This document shows, piece after piece, positions 48,169 to 59,125 of a stretch of DNA of 64,000 nt. The translations under genes and the position numbers were made by a program. Position 1 is the first letter of the stretch; each line of letters opens with the position of its first letter. Source of the stretch: Notospermus geniculatus (Eukaryota > Nemertea > Pilidiophora > Heteronemertea > Lineidae). The stretch lies in NCBI GenBank assembly GCA_002633025.1, contig NMRB01000494.1:193060-257059 (forward strand), in the 5' to 3' direction. The notes under the pieces are model-generated. The model searched no databases. It was not told the DNA's origin and saw nothing but the letters and a program-made list of their open reading frames with translations.

Positions 48169-51100
48169 TGTAGAAGTAGGTCCTATCCAAAACAACAGCC
48201 ACGCCAACAATCTTGGATCAGTTCCGATTTCCCAACACAACAGTTCCTCTGAATCACATAGATCTAAACACACTGAATCAGGATACACCTGGTTGGCTAT
48301 TGACTGTGAAATCAAGTGGGCAGGAAATGCTACTTGTCATAAAGTACAAGTAGTACCAAAACTTTTTTTTTCAATCACGAAAAAACCTACACACATAATT
48401 ACTTCAAATTCAAGCATGTTGGGAGCCCACAAAGCATCCAGTCTCACAGCAAGAAGGCCAACTGAAGGTTCATTTGTGGATTTACAATAAAAACCAAACA
48501 ACATACATGTAGAAATAAACACACACAAATCTCTATCATCATTTTCATCTACAGCAATAATTTACACTTACCAGAGCAATATGGTAAGAAAATGAATTTA
48601 CATCCACTCAGAGTAAACAAATGCCAACAGGCCGTGGTCTTATCATAAACGTAATATTTCCAATGAAGATTTCCAGAAAGTTAGAAACAGTATTTGTGAT
48701 GTAGCCTCCTGGAGTTCTCCGTCAAGACTTCTACATTGACTGTAGGACACTGTATGTGTGTAGGTGTGTTCAGGTTGATTCATGGGAATGATCGTAATTG
48801 GTGATTCATGGAGACATTCCACTTATTTCCCCAGGATGTACAAGTACTATACTACACTCCAATACACAGACCATCATACAAAGGGACTGGACTGGCTGGT
48901 ATTGTGTGGACAAGTCATTATTGACAACCACAGGGGGTATTACATAACAGCCCAGCGGAATGCAGTTAATCCTTAACATGGACATACATGGACATGAACA
49001 GCATGAGAATAATAAGGCATGATGAGGGTACACAAATTCACCCGACTATACATGAACATGAAGAAAATACTTGGTTGATGACAAAGTCATGTACCGACAA
49101 ACCTTGTCATGTGGTGTCTTGTTATGTTTGTTGTCCATACATGTATGTATAGGCCCCCATATTCAGCTGTTGGCAGGTGGTCAACATGAGGATCATTTTT
49201 AATGAAACTGAATGTTGTGTAGAACAGGGAGTTAGCATCATGTTCACACTTGTTGATTCCATTTGGCATTTACTTCTTACATCCTAGCACTGCAACAGAA
49301 ATTCAATAAGTGACCCCTAGACCTGTCTCCAGAACTTGCTTACTATGTAACCAGTACTGACACTCACAGCAGTCACTCTGCCTCATCAGCCAGTGATCAT
49401 CGATTACATGTATAGAAAGTAATCAATACAAACAGACCAATAATAGTTTCCAGGGTAACGGAGGACGAAGTTATTGAAAACATCTCACTCTTCAATCCTG
49501 AGGCACCAGTCACATCACCCATGTCTCTCTGCCTCATGGCAAAAAAAGTGGGACGGTCAATAGCGTTTACTAGCCCATTATTTATTGATTTCGCATCATC
49601 ATTTGGTTCTAAAGCAAACAAGGCGGGGTCCGAACTCAGCGAACTGGATCAATTAAGTCGAAGAGTAAAATATGGTACTGATGTCATTATCAGAAAGCCA
49701 GTCTCAGACTGGCGCAATGGAAACATCAGTACATGTACCTGTCACCTCTGTCCCACTGGGTTCAACTCCTTGTTGGCCTCGTTCTTCAAAGTGGTTAGAC
49801 ATAGAGCTGACAATGCCATTTTTGAGCTCAGAAAGTCCATGCATCCTCTCCGAATACGGAGCTGATTTACGCAAAGGATCAATTCACATGATTGAGCTCC
49901 ATGATAAAATCTGAAGGTCTCTTATATTACTGGTAGGAAAAACATATATTTTTTAGTGTCATAACCTTTGTACTTGTGGCCTAATTGTACACTTTATATT
50001 AAAGGAAATTGTTGATTTGATGATCCATAAATCAAGCAGCTGGCATAAAATTGATCATCCCATGAAAAAAGTCAAGTTCACCCATCATCAATCAGGCTCA
50101 GAATCTAATTTTAATGAAAACCATCCTAACATACAGAATAAAACAGCTCAGCAACATATGGACGAGTCTCATGATGTAAACTGCAATGTACAATGTACAG
50201 CATACACTGTTTCTTTGCTGGAGCATTCTCCGTAATGAAATGACTGGATGATAATTATAGGTGAATGCAGAATACTATGTGAGGTCCTTTGTTTCACCAT
50301 CCAAGAGGAATGATTCAGACTTGAAACAAAGACTCACTGTCCAGGCCAACCTTCTTGACAGATACCCAGTCACTGCCAGTGTATGTGCAGTCCCTCACCA
50401 ACAATATGTGCACCAGCAAGAAATCTCACGTGGCTTTCAATATCAAATAACCTGCAGGGCTCCTTACAATTTTTTCACAATTAATTCCATATGGACCACC
50501 GATAAGCCAGGATATGTCATGGAAACAGCTGCGCACTGCAGAGCAGTATTCTGTTATTTAGAGATGCAGCTGACATACCACTAAACATGAGAGGATTGTT
50601 GCCTTCAGCTAGTACCATAGTATAGTCAGAACTACAACTGCTGCAATGCGTAAAAACTTAAACAAATTATTCTTGGAATGCAAGTCATTCGGCTTTCTGC
50701 ACTCAAAGATCAAAAACAAGAAGTTCAAACATTCAACCCACAAATTGTGTGGTAAACAATTATGGATGGCCGTTTACATTATGTCTTACTGACACTGTAC
50801 CATCAATATGCTGTATTATAACTTGTCTCGATGAGTACATCTAAACAAAGGGTGGCATTCCTTTCGTTCAACACATACAATGTACACAGTGCTTGATGAC
50901 CATTTAATCAACCTCTTGATCAGTCATAACAGAACTTGAAATGGCCTATGAAATTGAAAAGGCGAGATTGACAGCCTCGTGCTACATATCCCGAAATACC
51001 ATGACTACACATTGTTCCAATTGTCCTCGTATGCAATATGACATAAAATTATCACGATCACATAATAGCCCAAGGATTCATTATTGATAATGTCCTAATT

Positions 51101-51720
51101 ATGCTCAATTACATGGATCATTCATACAAGTTGAAATCATGGGGCACTTTTCGACATTCCTCATTGGTGAGACAGAGCGAAGACAACAGGGTCATGCAAA
51201 CATTATCCCAACAATACTGACCCGGCATTGTGTCGGTATGCCAACTGGGTTTACCTAAACTTTTCTGCTTTTGGCAGGAGTACACCGAGTAGACCTAGTA
51301 TGGTGACATTCATTGATGATCAAATTCATATTCACATTCCTTACAATATCATCATCGACAGAGCTGATACGCCAAAAATTGACATGGAAAATTGTCAGGA
51401 GAGCCACTCTTGTTTTATGTTTTGCTTTGCCATGAGAATTTACCCATCCAGATGCCTATTGAATCTGAATTTGGAACCTCGAAAGGCATCAAAATTCAGG
51501 GGCCAAAAATTTGACCTCGAAATCGGGAGATGAGAACATCCTAACCTAAGCCTATACCACCTATGGTGGTCTGGCACCACCACTCGCAATGCACTTCCCT
51601 CTCTCTCATTCACATGGTCGATGGACATGGCAAAACGCTTTTCACATTTCAATTAATTAGGCTAGGCTAGTAGGCCTAGGGCTTCAATTGACCGCTAAAG
51701 TTCCTAACCCTCATCATTGA

Positions 51721-52441
51721 TAGGCCTACTCTTCATTCCAGTTCCGATTGGCGCGAGGTTTATCAACGATAGCTCCGCAACGCCTGGCCCGATTTTGATG
51801 AAACATACGTCAATCGACTTGTCTTTCTTTGCGGTATCTTATAATCCAAGTTTCATCAGACTTTATTGCAGTTAAGTCGTTGAAATTGACCAAAATGTCA
51901 TTTTCGCCGATCGGCTGCCTCCATTGAAATGACGTCATCGCCAGCGCCACACGAGGAACGTCAGATCGGACTATTTGTTCGGGGGAGAGAAGCCTCTCAC
52001 ACAGTTCGCATCTGACCTCAGTTTATTCCATGCTAACAGAGATTTATTGTCCGTCAGATGAATAAAATTACATTTAGTCAAATATAGCAACGGAAAACAT
52101 CCATATTTCTAGCACATAAACTCACAGGGAAAAACTCAGCTGAACACGTGAACGCAGGAGCAGCTGCCCACCCCTACGAAAAATCGACGCGACCTCGCAA
52201 AACACAGCGCTCGTAGCGGCCAAATCGCGGAACTACACTTTGTACACAACCTCGCGTGCAAATGTACAGGGGTCAAAATATCGAGAAATAGTGGGAATAT
52301 CGCGATGAAACTTGGATTATAAGATACCGCAAAGAAAGACAAGTCGATTGATGTATGTTTCATCAAAATCGGGCCAGGCGTTGCGGAGCTATCGTTGATA
52401 AACCTCGCGCCAATCAGAACTGGAATGAAGAGTAGGCCTAA
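51721..52441. mobile_element. 721-bp element with 137-bp terminal inverted repeats (Mutator-like candidate)
   Basis: The left arm 51721-51857 and the complement of the right arm 52304-52440 differ at only two of 137 positions. Both start TAGGCCTACTCTTCATTCCA. The flanks TCATCATTGA (51711-51720) and TCATCATTCA (52442-52451) match at 9 of 10. Long arms plus a 9-10 bp target duplication point to a Mutator-like non-autonomous element. The 446-bp centre has no open frame of note but several CG dinucleotides. Confidence 0.88.
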
Positions 52442-52806
52442 TCATCATTCAATTAGGCCTACATTCGGTCAGTCAGATGTCAACGCATAACTAGCTAAGC
52501 TGGGAAAAATGACATCACTTTTTATCATGACCAGCTCTGTAAAGGCCTACATTGTAGGGTTAGGCCGCCTTCGACTTGTGCATGTGTGTGCAGACATCAT
52601 GGACATGGCAGAAGCAGGGCTCTGGGTGCTCCGCTCCGACGTCCGAGCCGGCCGGCCGGCTGGCTCCAACAACCAACCAGCCTCTGTGCTGTGTGACTCT
52701 GGCTGAGTGAGCACGATATGTTCACTGGCGAAACAATCAGTACATGATGTTACCGATCCCAAATAATATGAATGGCACTAGAATACCACTGCCATATTTT
52801 TCTTAC

Positions 52807-53250
52807 CGACTATATCAGCTTTCCGAGAAAAAATCGGCTTTGAAATAGGAAAACAGAAAGGCGTGGACGCAAAGCTGTCAGCTCAATGGAACGCTTCACG
52901 CAGTCTGAAAAAAATAATGGGATGAAATAGTACTAGCCTTTACGAGTATCAGGCGGCCTCTTTGGAGATATTTTACGATCAAATGTTTATGATGTCATTT
53001 GAATTGATAAATGATAATTATGTTTGGCTTCGGTAGTTGATTCGGTCAGAAATAGCCTTAATTGATCAGAGCAATTAACCGGGCACCTGTCGAACGCGGA
53101 GGGATACATCATTTTAAATGGGGGAGCGCGGCGAGTTTTAGTTACAGCACCTGTTTAGAGATGGCGCCACCTTACGGTCCTGAAAGGGGCGTGGCTGGAT
53201 ACCGATTTGACTCATGCTCCAGTAAGCGCTGGGGCCCGTAAATATAATGG
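52807..53250 (-). promoter_or_regulatory. Candidate promoter and noncoding first exon of the 4.1 gene
   Basis: A strong minus-strand donor GTAAGA (52801-52806) closes a stretch without a useful open frame. The neighbourhood (about 52600-53250) is the most GC- and CG-rich part of the intergenic DNA, for example CCGAGCCGGCCGGCCGGCTG at 52645. The spliced product would join the acceptor at 43066. The start site is not determined. Confidence 0.35.
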
Positions 53251-55652
53251 CAAGAGACAGTTCAGAAGTTAACATTAGCCAAAAATGGCAAAATATGTTT
53301 CGTCCACTTTTGTTCACTTTATCTATTTCAAGAGTATGACACAAATTGGCATAGGCTAGTCCTTGGACTTGGAAATGTCATACAAACTGACATTTTCCTC
53401 TGACATGTCAGAAATGTTATCCCAAATTCCCGGACACAGGTCAATTTGAAGCAGCTAGTTTTCCAGAGCTTCATTAAAGATGCTCAAGCTGACATCTCAA
53501 CTACAGTTAAATGATAACAAAGAACAATGTTCTCAAAATATCATGTATTTATTTCCCATGTAAGATGTAATCGGGTGTACGTGTATACAGAAGTGCTGGT
53601 CAGGGGTTAACATATGGTGTGCGATGTGGTGAACAACCTACAGGAACTGGCATGGATACTTTGATGTTACATTATCTACACATTCAATTCAATATATATC
53701 AGACTTGTGCCATCTTCTTTGTCACGGGTGTGGCTGAGCTAACCCTCAAGAAATTTCACAAGTGAGGACAGAGATTTATGTTAATGGGAACTGGGAACAG
53801 GAACACCCTCATTTTTTTTAAAAACTGAACAGGACTTTGTATTTTGAACTGTAAAACTTTAAAAAAATGCAGCTCCATCCTAAGGCAGCAACTGGTTAAT
53901 ATTACAATACTGAAAATTAACTTACGGCCAGAGTACTGGGACATTTTTAAATGCCACCTTGGGAGAACACAGTCTGTTGGTCCCTTCAGCGACAAGTTTT
54001 AAACTGATGGATTAGTTATCATCTAGATATTACATTTACAACAAGGTTTGCACGATTTTACCAAAATATACAAATATTCATAACTGAACACATCAAACAT
54101 TAGTTTCATCTGCTGACCAACAAACAGCATGGTGAGAGAGAGCTATCTTGAACTGTTAAATGATAAGTCCCTCGAAGTTGTATTCAGTACTGTGGGGCTT
54201 CAGACAATCATCAATAACCAAGGTATTTCATACAGCACAATGATAAGCTGAATCTTTTTCTGTATTAGTGGCACATGATATGAAGCTGACAAAAATGATG
54301 TCTGTCACCGACACAAACAGTGCTGTCTGTTGACCAGGAAAGAAACTGACTACCACATCCTTCAATACTTAATTGGAAGTCAGCAGAATCTGCCTGAAAT
54401 CATCAACATCTCAACAGACATGCAATGAGCATGCAGTTTCAATCACAGCTCAGCAGCGCGAAGAACACTCCGATTTGAAATAGTGCAGCCAACCCTTGTT
54501 GAAGCACTTACCAATGACACTGATTATACAAAGGAAAATGTTACTAACAAATGCCAGCTGAAGAAGATTTTACAAGATAGGTCACACTAAATTATAGTAA
54601 ATTACATCATAGTATATCTTGATGTATGAATATCCCTGTTATCACTACCGAATATCAAAATGACCAATGGTACCGGTAATATATATCCATGCACAGCATC
54701 GCCAAAATAGAAATAGTTCCATCAGCTGTGTAGCTACTACATACGTTACCGTACCATATAAACTTTCTGGTGTCATGCAACACTGTACACATCACAGGTC
54801 TTTCTGTATTAACCTACTGCAAGGATCTCTTCTTAGTCATAGTTGGTCTCTTCTTAGTCATAGTCATAGTTGTGAACCTTCAACTGAGTTCCTCAACTGA
54901 GCTTGTGAGGATCAAGCTCCAGTGACACTTGAATGAAACACTCCTTAGACTGATAAGACATGCAAGCTGTCACAAGCCAAAGATCATAACATGCCATTCT
55001 TGAACTTGACTCCACCATCTACATACATGTAGACCTACATGACAAGCCAGGCGTGACTTTGTTATAATCCATGCCAGCGAACACCAGCCAACAAGGAACT
55101 CAATGTAACCTGATTCATAATAAGTGCATGCCTGGATGTTTACCTTTGGCTCACTCTTGCAAGAAGTACAACTGGTGTCATCTTTCTCATTCATACCTTA
55201 CCTTTTCAAAAGCTTGACCAACAGATATCAGCTGTGTCACCTTTGACACACACACCCCACGGCACAAATGACTTATGCCCAGGATCTTTGTCCAAATGCA
55301 TGTAAGGAGAATCTCCCTGTAGCTTTCAAAACTGAAAATAGTCTATGTTTGAACATTTATCAAACGTAGCAAGTTCTGACAACGTCTACTTCATCCAATT
55401 TAGACCAAAGACATGTTTGACGAATCTGGACATGTTCCTCCTTGGAATAATGTTCTAGCAGTGGCCAACTCCATAATGCCCTTGGATGCATCATGGAAAG
55501 TACAACAATAATACCATAAAAGGTCAGTTTCTGCCATTAATCGGATGATGATGATTTCACTGTTGGTGATGAGGATGAACTTTCATATGAAACTGAAAGA
55601 AAAAGAAGAATTTGCCAAATAAAAACCAGACCAAAAGTCACATGCAATACCT
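53251..55652. other. Intergenic stretch between RANBP3 and the 4.1 gene
   Basis: No gene, RNA or clear mobile element was recognised. A short repeated TCTTCTTAGTCATAGT word occurs near 54830-54865. Confidence 0.6.
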
Positions 55653-55658
55653 TTTATT
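55653..55658 (-). terminator. RANBP3 polyadenylation signal AATAAA
   Basis: TTTATT on the plus strand is AATAAA on the coding strand, 71 bases after the TAA stop. It is the nearest canonical signal after the last exon; cleavage would be expected about 10-30 bases further left. Confidence 0.75.
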
Positions 55659-55728
55659 CAAAAAGCACCATTCTTAATCTTAGCTTCGAATCCAATTATC
55701 CAGAACGACTTTTGGTTTTCTTCAACTC

Positions 55729-55856
55729 TTATATTCCCATGTCTACCCGGTACTTGAAGAAGACTAGGTCACCTGGATTACCATATTGTTCTGTTTGGCA
55801 GAGGGACAAGGAGGAGGACGGTGTGGGTTGGGGTGCTGTTCTTGCAGGATAGGACG
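55729..55856 (-). CDS. RANBP3: RANBP3 exon 18 (C-terminus; acceptor uncertain)
   Basis: With acceptor CACGGCTCCAG (exon edge 55856) the frame reads SYPARTAPQPTPSSSLSL and ends FFKYRVDMGI, with TAA at 55729-55731. With acceptor CCTGCAAG (edge 55840) it reads EQHPNPHRPPPCPSAKQNN and stops at a TAG near 55768. Both are in phase. The C-terminus is not conserved in the family, so sequence comparison cannot decide. Confidence 0.6.
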
Positions 55857-55926
55857 CTGGAGCCGTGGAAGGGGTAAGAAATACTAATAATATTTGTATA
55901 CGTACTCACGATAGAAGGTGTCTTAC

Positions 55927-56015
55927 CTTCTGTCTCAGGTTCTACAGCACTACTATCGTTTGATTCATCCTGAACAACATCACGCCTTTTACTTGGATCA
56001 ACAATGTCCTCACCC
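55927..56015 (-). CDS. RANBP3: RANBP3 exon 17
   Basis: 89 bases, phase 2 to 1, acceptor CTCCTTGATTAG, donor GTAAGA. It encodes GEDIVDPSKRRDVVQDESND and SSAVEPETE, an acidic disordered tail. The frame stays open past the donor to a stop near 55778, so intron retention would still give a readable end. Confidence 0.88.
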
Positions 56016-56242
56016 CTAATCAAGGAGACAATAAAAGAAAACATCATTTTTGGGGCATTTTCTGTGCAAAGTTAACTGAAGATTTTCAAAAATAGCCATC
56101 CTACAGATCACCACTTAAAGCAATTTTAGCCCATATTTAAATAATTGGAGAAAAGGTATCAGAAAAGATGCTGCCTGCTAGTATTGAATGAAATGAACGT
56201 TTCTTAGCACTTGTGGCCAAGTGATGAAAAATATCCACACAC

Positions 56243-56433
56243 CTTTCAACTCTTGGTCGTTTACTATCAGGTGATATGCTATCCTCCTTATCGTCAGCTG
56301 GTCTCTTTTCGGAAACTTTTGTTGGTGCTTCCTCCGTCTGCTCTTTCTTTGGGTGGGTTTCCTCGTACACTTTCAGTTGTTGGATTCGCCAATCGATGGC
56401 GCTGAATAAATGGTCTGTGTCTTTGGGATTGGC
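56243..56433 (-). CDS. RANBP3: RANBP3 exon 16 (end of Ran-binding domain, basic tail)
   Basis: 191 bases, phase 0 to 2, acceptor TCTTCCAATAG, donor GTGTGT. It encodes NPKDTDHLFSAIDWRIQQLK, the final helix of the domain, then a Lys/Glu-rich tail with SEKRPADDKED and DSKRPRVE. The paired basic clusters look like a bipartite nuclear localisation signal. The vertebrate protein has its signal near the N-terminus instead. Confidence 0.96.
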
Positions 56434-56810
56434 CTATTGGAAGACACACAAAATGTTAGAAAAAATTATAGGCCAATAGTTATGAGACAATGAGGAACCT
56501 AACCCACTGGTTCAATAGGTGTCACTAGCGGTTAAAACTATTGAATTGAAAGGGACATTCAGGTCCTGATCAATTTCCCACATAAAAGGCATCCATTGTA
56601 TAGGACTTGATTACTACGTGCTGCCCTATATCATTCATAGTTAGGATCCTCATTTAGTTCAAAGAATGTGTCAATCTTCCATAATCTTTGACACGCCTAA
56701 ATACATGTAGATCATAAAAGTATGATACCAGTATTGTGTAGGTGTGTCATTCAAATTATAGACATCAATGCCAGTGAATCAAGTCACAAAAGAACGGGTA
56801 AGATGCTTAC
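56434..56810. other. RANBP3 intron 15
   Basis: 377 bases; nothing was recognised apart from splice signals. Confidence 0.8.
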
Positions 56811-56947
56811 CATAATGAGGAAGACTTTGACCATGCCATCACACTGTGCTGTTAGCCTCAAACTCTTGGGACTAGCATGTTCGATCATCATTCCACACCA
56901 GATCTTTGTATTGAGTATCACCTTCAACGAACCCTGAGTTCTCATCA
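56811..56947 (-). CDS. RANBP3: RANBP3 exon 15 (Ran-binding domain)
   Basis: 137 bases, phase 1 to 0, acceptor CCTTTGTTTACAG, donor GTAAGC. It encodes VMRTQGSLKVILNTKIWCGM, then PKSLRLTAQCDGMVKVFLIM. The MRTQGSL..ILNTK.W word is shared with human RANBP3. Confidence 0.98.
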
Positions 56948-57078
56948 CTGTAAACAAAGGGCACTTTAGTCAAGTACAATGCATGTCAGTTTTCTCTGCA
57001 CCTGCCAGACACAGGGCTGAAAAAGGCCAAACTAAAACACTTACGTAGGTACATAAAGTAGGTCAAGAGAATACATAC

Positions 57079-57193
57079 CAATTCTAGACTGAAGTACATT
57101 ATTTTCATTTTTATCATTTAGACGTAATAAACCTCTTCCTTTTTCTATCCAATTATCTGTTGTGTGGTCAAACATATACAACTTGCAATTTGC
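57079..57193 (-). CDS. RANBP3: RANBP3 exon 14 (Ran-binding domain core)
   Basis: 115 bases, phase 0 to 1, acceptor CATTTTTTCAG, donor GTATGT. It encodes CKLYMFDHTTDNWIEKGRG then LLRLND and LQSRI. W.E.GRG.L..L is the hallmark of RanBP1-family Ran-binding domains. Confidence 0.98.
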
Positions 57194-57484
57194 CTGAAAA
57201 AATGAGGGGCAAAATCAAACTCCCGATATTTCAAGATATTCATGAAACAAATACCCAAAGTCAAATACCCAAGTCAATATGCACCAAGATCATCCAAAAC
57301 TCACCATTTGACCCGAAACTTAATGCAAACCGAACTGTAGATACCAAATAAAATTTCGTCTGCTATGACATTTCGAGTGAATTGATAATCAGTGAGAGAC
57401 ACTAACTTTGAGACACTTCGAGGATTTCCTAAGCATACCTGTCGAATAGAACATACAACTAGTTTTCTTCCAGATTCAACTAAC

Positions 57485-57606
57485 CTGTAAAACGTTTGAT
57501 TCCTCTTCCTCCCCAGTCATGACAACAACTTCATCATATTCTTTTTGAGCGTGTTTGGCTTGATATTCTTTGGCAGATTCAGCTAACGTTCGTCCTTTTT
57601 CCTTAT
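57485..57606 (-). CDS. RANBP3: RANBP3 exon 13 (start of Ran-binding domain)
   Basis: 122 bases, phase 1 to 0, acceptor GGTGATTTCAG, donor GTTAGT. It encodes TLAESAKEYQAKHAQKEYDE and VVVMTGEEEESNVLQ. In human RANBP3 the equivalent is SLAESA...V.VITGEEAESNVLQ, the first strand of the RanBP1-type domain. Confidence 0.97.
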
Positions 57607-57750
57607 CTGAAATCACCGGTAACAACATTTTATAGAACTCTTACATGACGAACATGCCAAGGAGTCCAAAAAGGGATTGCCCTTCACTCAAGCCAACCTT
57701 ACAGTAACCCAGACAGAAACCCTCGACTGGACCCTCTGTAGTCTGCTCAC

Positions 57751-57910
57751 CTGAAACAGGTTTTTCTCCAGCTCCAGCTCCATCCACAACCCTTTCTGCC
57801 AGATTTTGTCCAAATATAGAAGATGTTGATATTGACGAATTGCTGTTCACTCCCGAATCATTTGTACTTGTCACTGAGGTATTACTACTAGAGGAAGAGT
57901 CGCCTAAATT
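57751..57910 (-). CDS. RANBP3: RANBP3 exon 12 (third FGQN motif)
   Basis: 160 bases, phase 0 to 1, acceptor TGCTTTTCAG, donor GTGAGC. A serine/threonine/asparagine-rich stretch is followed by SSIFGQNLAERVVDGAGAGE. The layout FGQN, polar spacer, FGQN, then Ran-binding domain matches the vertebrate protein. Confidence 0.96.
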
Positions 57911-58125
57911 CTGAAAAGCAAGCACAGTGTCAGCATTTTGAATTAGACTTTGGTCAGTATCGATATCTGCAGATGTGAAGGAAATTAATTCAACTTCTCA
58001 CAGGTGCAAGTTCCTGAAAAACTTGCAAGTGGCAGATGCTAATTGAGTCAAATGCACTTGTGTGAAAGTTGATAGCCTGAATTACACTTCTAAACAAGTT
58101 AGTATACCAAATGAAAGAACCTTAC

Positions 58126-58180
58126 CACTATTCTTTCTCCCATATTTTGCCCAAACACAAAGTTGTGCTTTGCTTCCGGG
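58126..58180 (-). CDS. RANBP3: RANBP3 exon 11 (second FGQN motif)
   Basis: 55 bases, phase 2 to 0, acceptor CTCTTTTTCAG, donor GTAAGG. It encodes SPEAKHNFVFGQNMGERIV, the conserved motif implicated with its neighbour in CRM1 cofactor function in vertebrate RANBP3. Confidence 0.96.
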
Positions 58181-58287
58181 CTGAAAAAGAGTACAGTGTT
58201 TTCAGATCAGTAATGGTGAAAGATTCAATTCATAGAATCAAGATGGATCCTGGAATGCAACACTCTGGAATCAGGGTTGCTACATAC

Positions 58288-58519
58288 CTAGACACTGAAA
58301 GGTCTGAAGAGGTTGACGATACTACATTTTCTCTTACAGTATCTTCAGCTGACTTTTTAGTATCGTTATCTTTGGTCTCTGCCTCTTTTCCTTCAACTGC
58401 TTTCTCAGGTTTATAATTTGAGTCATTCTCTTTCTGATTTTCTTTTTGATCATTGTCTTTTTCTGGACAATTTGTGTCATTATCAGGGACTTCGCTAACT
58501 CTGTTTTTATGGCTCATAT
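58288..58519 (-). CDS. RANBP3: RANBP3 exon 10 (acidic linker)
   Basis: 232 bases, phase 1 to 2, acceptor GTTTCAG, donor GTATGT. A long Asn/Asp/Glu/Lys-rich stretch (for example NDTNCPEKDNDQKENQKEND, later KKSAEDTVRENVVSSTSS) is predicted to be disordered. It corresponds to the low-complexity acidic segment before the FG motifs in vertebrates. Confidence 0.93.
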
Positions 58520-58706
58520 CTGAAACATAAAAGAGACCTATGATGAAGTTTGGAGATACCCTGAGAACCAATACACTTACTTCCATACAGGACACTGCTC
58601 TGGTCCCAGATAATATTACATGTCAGGACTATCTCTTTACACTAATTTTTGTGATATTTTGTAGGACAGTGCAATTCTGACCAAAAAATGGAGTACGGGT
58701 ACTTAC

Positions 58707-58784
58707 CATCTAGTGTTTTTGAGAATGGACTTTGTAGTGTGGCAGGTTTTAATAAAAACGGGCTGCTTGATTTTTCTTTTCCAG
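58707..58784 (-). CDS. RANBP3: RANBP3 exon 9 (LKPATL motif)
   Basis: 78 bases, phase 1 to 1, acceptor TTTGTATTTTTAG, donor GTAAGT. It encodes GKEKSSSPFLLKPATLQSPF. SSPFLLKPATL corresponds to SSGFRLKPPTL in human RANBP3, but there that word precedes SVLRP, whereas here it follows. Confidence 0.93.
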
Positions 58785-59023
58785 CTAAAAATACAAAAAA
58801 AGTTGCAAAATCATTGGTTAGAGTGGTTGATTGGTCTAGACCACTCAATTCTGAAATTCCTGAGATCTGACCATTGTTTTCCAGGTTTCTAGACTGCCAC
58901 ATATGCAAACTGAAATACACTGTATTCAGCATACATGTATTTTCATGGCAAGCAATCAACGTTATGGATTTTTTCAAGATACGACAAGAAAGACGGCAGA
59001 GTGGGATAGAGAACCTTCCATAC

Positions 59024-59125
59024 CTGTACCCAAACCAGTTTTCATTCCTTTACCCATATTCTGGGCTTGTGCACTAAGTGCAGATGGTCGCAGCACGATA
59101 GACGGAGATGATGTACTATTATGAT
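59024..59125 (-). CDS. RANBP3: RANBP3 exon 8 (LRPSAL motif)
   Basis: 102 bases, phase 1 to 1, acceptor CTGTAATTTCAG, donor GTATGG. It encodes STSSPSIVLRPSALSAQAQN and a basic GKGMKTGLGT end. SIVLRPSALSA corresponds to the SVLRPAVLQA word of the human protein. Confidence 0.93.

Larger units (their letters stand above)
43067..52806. other. Presumed 5' intron of the 4.1 gene or intergenic DNA
   Basis: An acceptor precedes the first coding exon, so part of this is intron. It holds a tRNA-like element (43311), miniature elements (44114, 48049, 51721), dispersed repeats (46130-46560) and two N-flanked duplications. The 152-residue frame at 43717-44175 ends inside a mobile element and is not accepted as a gene. 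Confidence 0.5.
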
